Source: Fusobacterium sp. CAG:439
GTDB lineage: Bacteria; Cyanobacteriota; Vampirovibrionia; Gastranaerophilales; Gastranaerophilaceae
Length of the DNA stretch: 38,903 bases
NCBI GenBank assembly: GCA_000438175.1
Contig: FR900471.1
Location: 78,442-117,344 of the forward strand
Reading direction: 5' to 3'
Shown here: piece after piece, positions 1 through 6,381 of the stretch
Position numbering within the stretch: position 1 is the first letter of the stretch
Layout: each line of letters begins with the position of its first letter
Translations under genes and position numbers: made by a program
The notes under the pieces: generated by a model
The model's input: the letters and a program-made list of their open reading frames with translations, nothing else
Told to the model about the DNA's origin: nothing
Databases searched by the model: none

Positions 1-2
1 AA

Positions 3-344
3 CCTGTTATCAATGATATGAATCAATTAACAAATTATATCCGTACAGACATTCTATCAAGAGAAAACGATAAACGTTTTGAGCAAATTGCCAAATGTGC
101 AAAAGAATGGGGAAAAAATAGTATTGTACCAGATACTGAAAGGCTTAAACACGGCAACAAAATTCTATACAATTATCTTCAATGCGTTAACAAATTTAAG
201 TTAAACCATGATGAAGAATTTCAAATTTATCCTGGATTTGATATGGTGCTCGGGAAAGAAAAAGTAATTGATAATATGGAATATTTTAACAAATTATTTG
301 AAAAGTTCGGTATAGATTATGAAATTAAGGCTTCTGCCTGTTAA
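3..344 (+). CDS. Unknown protein, probably cut by left edge
   Basis: I do not recognise this gene. The frame is open from the window edge, so the ATG at 18 may be internal and the true start may lie outside. The visible 108 residues from that ATG are hydrophilic and mostly helical in character, rich in Lys, Asn and Glu, with no signal peptide or membrane segment, and end in a lone Cys. No catalytic motif is evident. The end overlaps the convergent metalloprotease gene by 20 bases. Base composition matches its neighbours. Function unknown. Confidence 0.5.
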   Translation, partial: PVINDMNQLTNYIRTDILSRENDKRFEQIAKCAKEWGKNSIVPDTERLKHGNKILYNYLQCVNKFKLNHDEEFQIYPGFDMVLGKEKVIDNMEYFNKLFEKFGIDYEIKASAC

Positions 345-1104
345 TGAAAAACTTTCTCATATCTTCCGAGATTTGGACATTTTGCAAAGCCATATGATAC
401 TTTCTTAAATTTGCAATTGCTTCCTGTTCTTCGAGTAAATCACGTTTAGGCAGTTTTACCGAAGCTTTTACTTTCTCAAATTCGGTCGGGGATTTTCTGT
501 TAATAAATTTTGCAATTATTTCATCTATATTGCTTCCGCCTATACCGTACTTTGAAGCCACTTCTGCCGTATCTGCTCCCTGAGGCAGAGTATAAAGCCA
601 GTTTACGGTTAAGCTGTCTCCTTCCGAAATACTGTTAATACCCCTCTGATGTGGTGTATACATAATATCAGCAGGGTTATGGCTGTGACCTAATCCTATA
701 GCGTGTCCTATTTCATGCAGTATAGTGTGGTATACCTCGCCTTCATCCATATAATCGGCATGAACCAGTCCTTCTGTCAAACCGATTGCAACTTCAGCTC
801 CGTAAAGTCTGTTTGAACCGTCAAAATTAAAATAACAATGTCCCAGAGCTTTACGCTCAACCCTTTTCCAATCAACATTAACATTAGATTCAAGCAGATT
901 ATTAACAACCTGAAACGCAACTTTTCCCTTTGTTGCCTGCTGCCACTCATTCAAAGCTCTAATAACCATTTCACGGTATTTATATTCCTGCCCCTGCTTT
1001 GAATAAAACTTCATAGGCGCAATATAAACTTTTAAAGGCATAAATGTCCATCTCATTATACGCCCGTTTTTTAAAGATTCAGCAACATAGGTGTATTTTT
1101 TCAT
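325..1104 (-). CDS. Matrixin-type (M10A-like) zinc metalloprotease
   Basis: The central motif HEIGHAIGLGHS matches the metzincin zinc site HExxHxxGxxH, and the Met-turn DIMY follows about ten residues later. This places it in the matrixin-like peptidases, which hydrolyse peptide bonds with a zinc-bound water. The protein is 259 residues, with the zinc site in the middle and a charged helical C-terminal third. There is no obvious signal peptide or pro-domain cysteine switch, which is odd for a family that is usually secreted. I chose the ATG at 1104 because it lies six bases after a TATAAT box. The longer open frame to 1179 would run through that promoter. It is divergent from ybaB. Substrate unknown. 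Confidence 0.8.
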   Translation of the reverse strand: MKKYTYVAESLKNGRIMRWTFMPLKVYIAPMKFYSKQGQEYKYREMVIRALNEWQQATKGKVAFQVVNNLLESNVNVDWKRVERKALGHCYFNFDGSNRLYGAEVAIGLTEGLVHADYMDEGEVYHTILHEIGHAIGLGHSHNPADIMYTPHQRGINSISEGDSLTVNWLYTLPQGADTAEVASKYGIGGSNIDEIIAKFINRKSPTEFEKVKASVKLPKRDLLEEQEAIANLRKYHMALQNVQISEDMRKFFINRQKP

Positions 1105-1110
1105 ATTTTT

Positions 1111-1139
1111 ATTATATAATAAATTGCGGTAAAAACCAA
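1111..1139 (-). promoter_or_regulatory. Promoter of metalloprotease gene (leaderless)
   Basis: On the minus strand TTGGTT, 17 bases, then TATAAT. The -10 box ends six bases before the ATG at 1104, so transcription should begin at or next to the start codon. No Shine-Dalgarno is present. Confidence 0.6.
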
Positions 1140-1181
1140 TTATGTTAAAATGATTATTATAAGATAAAGGGGAGAACATTT

Positions 1182-1517
1182 ATGAACATTATGCAAATGA
1201 TGAAACAAGCTCAAGGCTTGCAAAAAAGATTAAAAGATACGCAGGAAGAACTTGCCAATCTTGAAATAACAGGTGAAGCCGCTAACGGAGCAGTAAAAGT
1301 AATCTGTGACGGTCAAGGAAAATTTAAATCTATAAAATTAACGGCAGAAGCTGTTAACCCTGAAAATCCGTCTTCTGTTGACAGTGATACTGTTGAAATG
1401 CTTGAAGATATTATTTCTTCTGCAATTAAACAGGCAAGCGACAAAGCTTCAAAAACAATGGAAGAAAAAATGAAAGCAGTTACAGGCGGTATTAACATTC
1501 CGGGATTAAATTTCTAA
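1182..1517 (+). CDS. ybaB: YbaB/EbfC family nucleoid-associated protein
   Basis: The protein is 111 residues, the usual family length. It starts MNIMQMMKQAQGLQKR, followed by a basic helical segment and the conserved core ITGEAANGAVKV. YbaB/EbfC proteins form dimers that bind DNA and are commonly encoded just before recR, as here. AAGGGGAG precedes the ATG by eight bases. The stop codon overlaps the recR start (TAATG), indicating translational coupling. Family assignment is firm; the exact cellular role of YbaB remains loosely defined. Confidence 0.93.
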   Translation: MNIMQMMKQAQGLQKRLKDTQEELANLEITGEAANGAVKVICDGQGKFKSIKLTAEAVNPENPSSVDSDTVEMLEDIISSAIKQASDKASKTMEEKMKAVTGGINIPGLNF

Positions 1518-2113
1518 TGATTTACCCGAAATCAATAGCATCTTTAATAGAGCATTTTCAGAAATTTCCGTCAGTGGGACCGAAATCCGCACAACGTATG
1601 GCATTCTATTTATTAAGAATGCCTAAATCTGAGGTGGAAAAATTTGCTCAAAGCATGATTGAAGCAAAAGAAAACACAAAGACCTGTGAAATTTGCTTCA
1701 ATCTTTCATCATCAAGTCCCTGCGAAATTTGCCAGTCAACATTACGTGATAAATCAACGATATGTGTCGTGGCAGAAACAAAGGATTTGATTGCTATTGA
1801 AAAAACAAATGAATATAAAGGTTTATATCACGTTTTACAGGGCTTAATCTCACCTATGGACGGTATAGGCGCCGATGATATCAGAATAAAAGAATTATTA
1901 AGCCGCCTTACAGATGAAAAAGTTAAAGAAGTAATACTTGCTCTCAGTCCTTCCGTTGAAGGAGAAGCGACAAGCCTTTATTTGAGCAAACTAATTAAAC
2001 CTTTCGGAATTAAAATTTCGCGTATTGCCTTCGGGCTTCCGGTCGGCGCCGATTTGGAATATGCCGACGAAATTACTATTGCTAAAGCAATTGAAGGAAG
2101 ACGTGAGCTTTAA
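1517..2113 (+). CDS. recR: Recombination mediator RecR
   Basis: At 198 residues it has the full RecR length and domain order. An N-terminal helix-hairpin-helix region (FPSVGPKSAQRMAFYLL) is followed by a Cys4 zinc finger (CEICFNLSSSSPCEIC), a Toprim domain starting near ICVVAETKD, and the C-terminal segment with SRIAFGLPVGADLEYAD. RecR works with RecO (present here at 32294-33055) and RecF to load RecA on SSB-coated single-stranded DNA. It overlaps ybaB at the start. Its last four bases overlap the convergent prepilin gene. Confidence 0.97.
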   Translation: MIYPKSIASLIEHFQKFPSVGPKSAQRMAFYLLRMPKSEVEKFAQSMIEAKENTKTCEICFNLSSSSPCEICQSTLRDKSTICVVAETKDLIAIEKTNEYKGLYHVLQGLISPMDGIGADDIRIKELLSRLTDEKVKEVILALSPSVEGEATSLYLSKLIKPFGIKISRIAFGLPVGADLEYADEITIAKAIEGRREL

Positions 2114-2742
2114 AAACGTAACGGATAATCCTTGTTAATTTTCCATCCGTCATGAATTATTAATGCTGTACAAAGATTACGCATTCCGTGATCTTCACTT
2201 CCGCAAGCGTTTAAAAGTTCTGTCCTGCTCCTGCCATAACCGCCGTAAGGTTGCAGGCCGTTTTTTGAGAAATGGAAAGTAAAATATTTCTGTCCTGTAC
2301 AAGAAGTTTGGTCAGACGCATTACGGCAATTTTCAACATCTTTGGCATAAGGATAAAAATATATATCAAAACTGGTTCTTATTTCCGCTGTTGAAAAACG
2401 CATTCCGAAAGCACTTCCATCTGAAAATTTTATCCAAACAACATAATCATATGTATCTCGTTCAACTGAAACAGTATTTAAATATTTTGCCAGATATCTG
2501 TTGTACCAATCCTCGGAACCTGTTAATGCGGATAAATCCGGATCTTCCCAGTATTCTTTTTCTCCGTTGTCTTTTTCAGACATAATAACAGCCTGTGTAA
2601 AAGTTGTATAAAATTTTTTCAGACGGCTTTCAACAACCTGCTTTTTATGATTATACATCAAACCGGGAATTGTCAACGCGGCTACTATACCTATTATGCC
2701 CAAAGTAATCAGCACTTCTGCGAGGGTAAAACCTTTTTTCAT
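2110..2742 (-). CDS. Prepilin-like protein; tract-linked alternative start at 2876
   Basis: It has the type IV pilin/pseudopilin N-terminus: KKG then FTLAEVLITLGIIGIV, that is, a prepilin peptidase site (G before F), Glu5 and a hydrophobic helix, followed by a hydrophilic domain with several Cys. The ATG at 2742 has GGAG eight bases upstream and gives a classic short leader. A second start at 2876 has its own promoter and AAAGGAG and lies upstream of ten G's. With ten G's it stops after 13 codons. With eight or eleven it would read open through to this gene as a 48-49 residue leader and a mature domain. It lacks the NDNWEMTY end of the other paralogues. It ends against recR. Confidence 0.8.
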   Translation of the reverse strand: MKKGFTLAEVLITLGIIGIVAALTIPGLMYNHKKQVVESRLKKFYTTFTQAVIMSEKDNGEKEYWEDPDLSALTGSEDWYNRYLAKYLNTVSVERDTYDYVVWIKFSDGSAFGMRFSTAEIRTSFDIYFYPYAKDVENCRNASDQTSCTGQKYFTFHFSKNGLQPYGGYGRSRTELLNACGSEDHGMRNLCTALIIHDGWKINKDYPLRF

Positions 2743-2758
2743 TTTTATAACTCCATTA

Positions 2759-2785
2759 CAATAGTGATTATACACATCACTATTG
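2759..2785. promoter_or_regulatory. 10-bp inverted repeat upstream of prepilin start
   Basis: CAATAGTGAT and its exact complement ATCACTATTG are separated by seven bases. The element lies 17 bases before the ATG at 2742. It overlaps a possible minus-strand -10 (TACAAT, 2782-2787) that sits 16 bases after TTGTAA (2804-2809). It could be a repressor operator for an internal promoter or a hairpin in the mRNA leader. The symmetry is seen directly; the role is inferred. Confidence 0.5.
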
Positions 2786-2842
2786 TAACAGATTTTTAAC
2801 TTTTTACAACCCTTAAAAAATAAAGATAAGAGCCTTAAATTG

Positions 2843-2852
2843 CCCCCCCCCC
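2843..2852. repeat. C10/G10 homopolymer tract, prepilin locus 1
   Basis: Ten C's on the plus strand, G10 in the coding sense, flanked by G on both sides. It lies eight codons after the ATG at 2876. In the present register the ORF from 2876 ends at TAA just past the tract. A change of +1 or -2 joins it to the prepilin frame without a stop across about 35 intervening codons. Confidence 0.9.
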
Positions 2853-2918
2853 GACGCTTTTAATGAATAGTTTCATCTTTATGCTCCTTTAACTTAAAAA
2901 TCTTTACAATATATTAAA

Positions 2919-2947
2919 ATTATAAACGTTTTTCAGGATTTTTTCAA
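2919..2947 (-). promoter_or_regulatory. Promoter upstream of tract, prepilin locus 1
   Basis: TTGAAA, 17 bases, TATAAT on the minus strand, followed by AAAGGAG and the ATG at 2876. The same hexamers and spacing occur at prepilin locus 3. It supports translation starting upstream of the G10 tract. Confidence 0.7.
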
Positions 2948-2954
2948 GAGGAGA

Positions 2955-3632
2955 TTAATATGTCATCTCCCAGTTATCATTTAAAATCTTCCCGAAACAG
3001 CCCCAGCTATGACCTTCATTTATTCCAACAGAACAATATTTTATAAATACTTCTTCTCTTTCGTGAGGAGTTGGATGAACCTCTGAATATACATTTACAG
3101 AGGGATTAGCATCATCTAACTGACCATCAGGATAGATTTTAACGACGAACAAATCACGACCTAAAATATTAGGACCTTGCTGACCGTTAACATCAACTTC
3201 AAACAAAATACAAGTTCCTCTTGCTTTAATTCCAACAGAAGAACCGTTTGAAAGTACGTAATGTAAATAATCATTGTCAGCAAAAGCACCCAGATTAGTG
3301 CCGTTCAGACTGCTGTATTTATCTGCAAAACAAGGAGAGTAGTCTGTCCCGCAATCTTGCACTACGCGGAAATAATTTTTAATCCAGAAATCAATAGCAT
3401 CATCAGAAACCAAACCCGCTTCCTTAATGTTTAGAGCATTTTTATCGTTAACATATTGCATAACAGCTTGTGAAAAGTCATTGTATACTTTATGCAGCTG
3501 GGTTACATAACTTTTACGTTGATAATTCTGCATTAAAGTCGGAACAGTCATTGCAGATACAACTCCGATAATTCCGAGTGTTACCAGAACCTCAGAAAGT
3601 GTAAACGCAAATTTAAAATTTAATCTTATCAT
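2955..3632 (-). CDS. Prepilin-like protein without homopolymer tract
   Basis: After a short leader (MIRLNFKFA) comes FTLSEVLVTLGIIGVV, the methylated-helix signature of type IV pilins and pseudopilins. The mature part is about 216 residues, with four or more Cys, the motif NGQQGPNILGRD and the C-terminal block CFGKILNDNWEMTY shared with three paralogues here. The residue before Phe is Ala instead of Gly. The ATG at 3632 has TGGAGG six bases upstream; a TTG four codons earlier overlaps that site and is rejected. It has a consensus promoter and is divergent from an HTH gene. It is the only one of four NDNWEMTY genes lacking the C10/G10 tract. Confidence 0.88.
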   Translation of the reverse strand: MIRLNFKFAFTLSEVLVTLGIIGVVSAMTVPTLMQNYQRKSYVTQLHKVYNDFSQAVMQYVNDKNALNIKEAGLVSDDAIDFWIKNYFRVVQDCGTDYSPCFADKYSSLNGTNLGAFADNDYLHYVLSNGSSVGIKARGTCILFEVDVNGQQGPNILGRDLFVVKIYPDGQLDDANPSVNVYSEVHPTPHEREEVFIKYCSVGINEGHSWGCFGKILNDNWEMTY

Positions 3633-3649
3633 AATTGCCTCCAATTTTT

Positions 3650-3666
3650 ATTGGCTAGCAGCCAAT
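3650..3666. promoter_or_regulatory. Inverted repeat between prepilin and HTH genes
   Basis: ATTGGCT, three bases, AGCCAAT. It lies in the prepilin mRNA leader, between its predicted transcription start and its Shine-Dalgarno, and 35 bases upstream of the HTH gene. It is a candidate operator for that regulator or a leader hairpin. Confidence 0.5.
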
Positions 3667-3679
3667 GTTATTTATATAA

Positions 3680-3707
3680 ATTATAGCCTAACATGGTTAA
3701 ATGTCAA
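3680..3707 (-). promoter_or_regulatory. Consensus promoter of prepilin gene 2955-3632
   Basis: TTGACA, 16 bases, TATAAT: both hexamers match the sigma-70 consensus exactly. The -35 overlaps the first codons of the divergent HTH gene, so binding of polymerase here and transcription of that gene should interfere. Confidence 0.8.
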
Positions 3708-3916
3708 ATAATTTTTACACTCTGCTAGGGAAAAAAATTTTCTGCCTGCGTAAATCTCAAAAGCTCTCCAGAGAAAAATTCGCAGAGATAGCAGGCATTA
3801 ATGATTATTATCTTGGAGAGATTGAAAGAGGCGAAAAAAAAGCTTCGATAGACATTTTACTCAAAATTTCCAAAACATTGAATATAAAAATTCATGAGTT
3901 ATTAAATCTTGAGTAG
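3701..3916 (+). CDS. Small Cro/CI-type helix-turn-helix regulator
   Basis: This 71-residue protein is essentially one HTH_3 (XRE) domain. LGKKIFCLRKSQKLSREKFA gives helices 1-2, AGINDYYLGEIERGEKKAS the recognition helix and following turn, and SIDILLKISKTLNIKIHELL helices 4-5. It has no extra sensing or catalytic domain. It is divergent from the prepilin gene, whose -35 it overlaps, with an inverted repeat between them. Regulation of that prepilin and of itself is a reasonable inference. No Shine-Dalgarno is seen; TAACAT six bases before the ATG suggests a leaderless mRNA. A 48-base gap separates it from the ABC ATPase gene. Confidence 0.8.
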   Translation: MSNNFYTLLGKKIFCLRKSQKLSREKFAEIAGINDYYLGEIERGEKKASIDILLKISKTLNIKIHELLNLE

Positions 3917-3929
3917 CCCTTTTATATAA

Positions 3930-3958
3930 TTGCCTTTGATTAAAAGTTGCGTTAAAAT
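3930..3958 (+). promoter_or_regulatory. Promoter of oligopeptide ABC ATPase gene (leaderless)
   Basis: TTGCCT, 17 bases, TAAAAT, then six bases to the ATG at 3965. No ribosome-binding site is present, so the mRNA is predicted to be leaderless. Confidence 0.6.
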
Positions 3959-3964
3959 TCTTTT

Positions 3965-4921
3965 ATGCAGGAAAAAACGTTAGTAAAAATTCAAAATTTG
4001 TATGTTGAATATCATACCAATAAAGGTATTTTGGGCGGGGAAAAAACAATTCACGCTGTTAACGGTGTTTCTTTAGATATATATAAGGGAGAAATTCTGG
4101 CAATAGCAGGCGAATCCGGATGCGGGAAATCAACTCTTGCCAGAGCAATTATCAAACTTGAACCTGCTAAATCAGGGCAAATACTGTTTAACGGAAAAGA
4201 TACACTTTCTTTGAGCAAAAATGATTTAAAGGATTTCAGAAAACACGCACAGATGGTATTTCAAAACCCGTATGCCAGTCTTAACCCTAAAATGAAAATT
4301 ATTGATATTTTGAAAGAACCTCTTGAAATAAATACGGATTACAGTCAGGATAAAATAATTGAAACAGTAAAAGAAAAGATTAAGCTTGTAGGGTTGGACG
4401 AAAATTGCCTTCAGCTTTTTCCTCATGAATTCTCCGGAGGACAAAGACAGAGAATAGCAATTGCAAGGGCTCTTGTCTTAAATCCTGAATTTATTCTTGC
4501 CGACGAACCTGTCAGCGCATTAGACGTCAGTATTCAAGCTCAGGTCATAAACCTTTTAAAAGAGTTAAAAGAAAAATATAATTTGACATTTGTCCTTATT
4601 ACTCATGATATGAGCGTAATAGAATACTTGGCAGACAGAATTGCTATTATGTACCTCGGAGAAATCGTAGAAACAGGAAAAACATCGGATATTTTTTCTT
4701 CCCCGCTTCATCCTTATACTAAAGCATTGCTGAGTTCTGTACCTCAAATCAATAGCTCTGGGAAGAAAATTATTTTAAAAGGAGATTTACCTTCTCCCGC
4801 AAATCTTCCTCAGGGTTGTAAATTCCATACAAGATGCCCATACGTAATGGAAAAATGTAAAAACTGTATTCCGCAGGAAAAAGGGATTTCGCATAAAGTA
4901 AAATGTTTTCTATATGAATAA
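3965..4921 (+). CDS. Oligopeptide/dipeptide ABC transporter ATP-binding protein (OppF/DppF type)
   Basis: At 318 residues it has the ABC ATPase order: Walker A GESGCGKST near residue 50, Q-loop VFQNPYASLNP, signature FSGGQRQR, Walker B ILADEPVSALD, and switch His in LITHDMS. The tail LPQGCKFHTRCPYVMEKC is the Cys-containing C-terminal extension typical of OppD/OppF/DppF. These subunits power import of peptides (or nickel) through a permease pair at the inner membrane. No permease, binding protein or second ATPase gene lies nearby, so partners must be elsewhere. That makes the substrate uncertain. The start is placed by the promoter six bases upstream. Confidence 0.9.
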   Translation: MQEKTLVKIQNLYVEYHTNKGILGGEKTIHAVNGVSLDIYKGEILAIAGESGCGKSTLARAIIKLEPAKSGQILFNGKDTLSLSKNDLKDFRKHAQMVFQNPYASLNPKMKIIDILKEPLEINTDYSQDKIIETVKEKIKLVGLDENCLQLFPHEFSGGQRQRIAIARALVLNPEFILADEPVSALDVSIQAQVINLLKELKEKYNLTFVLITHDMSVIEYLADRIAIMYLGEIVETGKTSDIFSSPLHPYTKALLSSVPQINSSGKKIILKGDLPSPANLPQGCKFHTRCPYVMEKCKNCIPQEKGISHKVKCFLYE

Positions 4922-4928
4922 TCTGTGC

Positions 4929-4934
4929 TATAAT
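4929..4934 (+). promoter_or_regulatory. Extended -10 box of smpB (leaderless)
   Basis: TGCTATAAT, an extended -10 element, ends six bases before the smpB ATG. No clear -35 or Shine-Dalgarno is seen. Confidence 0.6.
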
Positions 4935-4940
4935 TGATTT

Positions 4941-5393
4941 ATGGACAGAAAAATTATTACAACAAACAGAAAAGCATTTCATGATTACACTATTATAGAA
5001 AAGTATGTAGCAGGAATTGTGCTGACCGGAACAGAAATCAAATCTATCCGTAAGAACGCGATTAATTTGAAAGACAGTTTTTGTAAGATTGAAGACAATG
5101 AAATTTTTCTGTATAAATGCCACATTTCGCCATATGAACAGGGAAACAGGTTTAATCACGAAGCGGAACGAGTAAGAAAACTGCTGCTTAATAAAAAAGA
5201 AATCCTGAAAATGCATACTAAGGTTAAACAGGATAATTTCACTATTGTTCCGCTGGAAGTATTTTTGTCACACGGGTTTGCAAAAGTTGAAATAGGACTT
5301 GCCAAAGGTAAAAAAGTTCACGATAAACGTGAAGATATTGCAAGAAAAGACCAGAAACGCGAAATGGACAGAGCATCCAAAATAAGATATTAA
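4941..5393 (+). CDS. smpB: SsrA-binding protein SmpB
   Basis: The 150-residue protein has the SmpB beta-barrel sequence: NRKAFHDYTIIEKYVAGIVL near the N-terminus, GTEIKSIRKNAINLKDSF, and the basic tail KVHDKREDIARKDQKREMDR. SmpB binds tmRNA and places it in the A site of stalled ribosomes. The C-terminal tail enters the mRNA channel. Length is normal. The tmRNA gene itself was not found in this window. The formyltransferase gene follows after 13 bases, so the two may be cotranscribed. Confidence 0.97.
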   Translation: MDRKIITTNRKAFHDYTIIEKYVAGIVLTGTEIKSIRKNAINLKDSFCKIEDNEIFLYKCHISPYEQGNRFNHEAERVRKLLLNKKEILKMHTKVKQDNFTIVPLEVFLSHGFAKVEIGLAKGKKVHDKREDIARKDQKREMDRASKIRY

Positions 5394-5406
5394 TCGGGAG
5401 ATAATA

Positions 5407-6381
5407 ATGAAAGTCATTATTTTAGGTAAAGGAGAAATGCTTTCTAATCTCATAGAAGGAACCCTTGACGCAAAATGTGAAATTGCAGGGGTTTTCAGAT
5501 ACGAAAGAACTGTTATGCCTGAATTATTGCTTTCTTTAAGAGATTTTTTTAAAAGCTCGCCGGATGTAACTTTGATAAAACAGCATAAACTTCATGAAAT
5601 AAAATGTAAATCAGCAAATTGTGAAAAATTTAAAAAGGAAGTTTTAAAATTAAATGCAGATGTAATTCTTGTCGGAACGTGGAGAGAAAAGTTAAAAAAG
5701 GAAATAACAGATTTACCTGTAATTGCATCAGTTAATGTACATCCTTCTTATCTGCCCAAATATAGAGGACCTAACCCTTATTTGCAGACTATTCTTCACG
5801 GAGAAAACAAGTCAGGTATTACATTTCATTTAATCGATGAAAAATTTGATAACGGAGCAATACTTGCACAGCAGGAAATTGACATAATGCCGGATGATAC
5901 ATCTAAAGAGCTTAAAGACCGCACGGTATACCAGGCAAGAAAGCTCTGTTCATCAATTTTATCCGATCTCGGTTCAGGACTTATTATACCTGTTCCGCAG
6001 AATGAAAAAGAAGCAACTTATTATTCGAATATTAAAGCTGAAGATATGATGCTTGACTTTGAGAGTGAAACTGCGGAAAAAATACATGCAAGAGTACGCG
6101 CATTTCATCCATGGCTTCCGTGTTACGTAAGCCATAGAAATAAATATTTTATTCCAAATCCTTACAAACTAAGAATTTTAGACGAAGAACATACGGAAAA
6201 AATTCTTAAAAAAAGAAAAATCACAACTCCAAAAGTTGGAGATATAATAGATACAAATTACAAATCCCGTTCAATAACCGTAATGTGCAGGGATTGGAAA
6301 TCATTAAAAATGACAGGAGTTTATCTCTACGGATTTTTTAATAAACCGTTTACAAGATTATTTATAAAAAATATACTTTAA
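5407..6381 (+). CDS. Formyltransferase, Fmt-like
   Basis: The 324-residue protein has the Fmt layout. It has an N-terminal nucleotide-type fold (MKVIILGKGEM), then the formyltransferase active site SVNVHPSYLPKYRGPNP with the catalytic Asn and His, the Asp-containing FHLIDEKFDNGA, and a C-terminal domain resembling the Fmt tRNA-binding barrel (RVRAFHPWLP). Such enzymes transfer a formyl group from 10-formyltetrahydrofolate. It may be the initiator methionyl-tRNA formyltransferase. However, the N-terminal third carries a divergent Cys- and Lys-rich insertion, and it is not next to def. A paralogue that formylates a sugar or amine is possible. GGGAG precedes the ATG. It overlaps hydG by four bases, convergently. 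Confidence 0.75.
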   Translation: MKVIILGKGEMLSNLIEGTLDAKCEIAGVFRYERTVMPELLLSLRDFFKSSPDVTLIKQHKLHEIKCKSANCEKFKKEVLKLNADVILVGTWREKLKKEITDLPVIASVNVHPSYLPKYRGPNPYLQTILHGENKSGITFHLIDEKFDNGAILAQQEIDIMPDDTSKELKDRTVYQARKLCSSILSDLGSGLIIPVPQNEKEATYYSNIKAEDMMLDFESETAEKIHARVRAFHPWLPCYVSHRNKYFIPNPYKLRILDEEHTEKILKKRKITTPKVGDIIDTNYKSRSITVMCRDWKSLKMTGVYLYGFFNKPFTRLFIKNIL

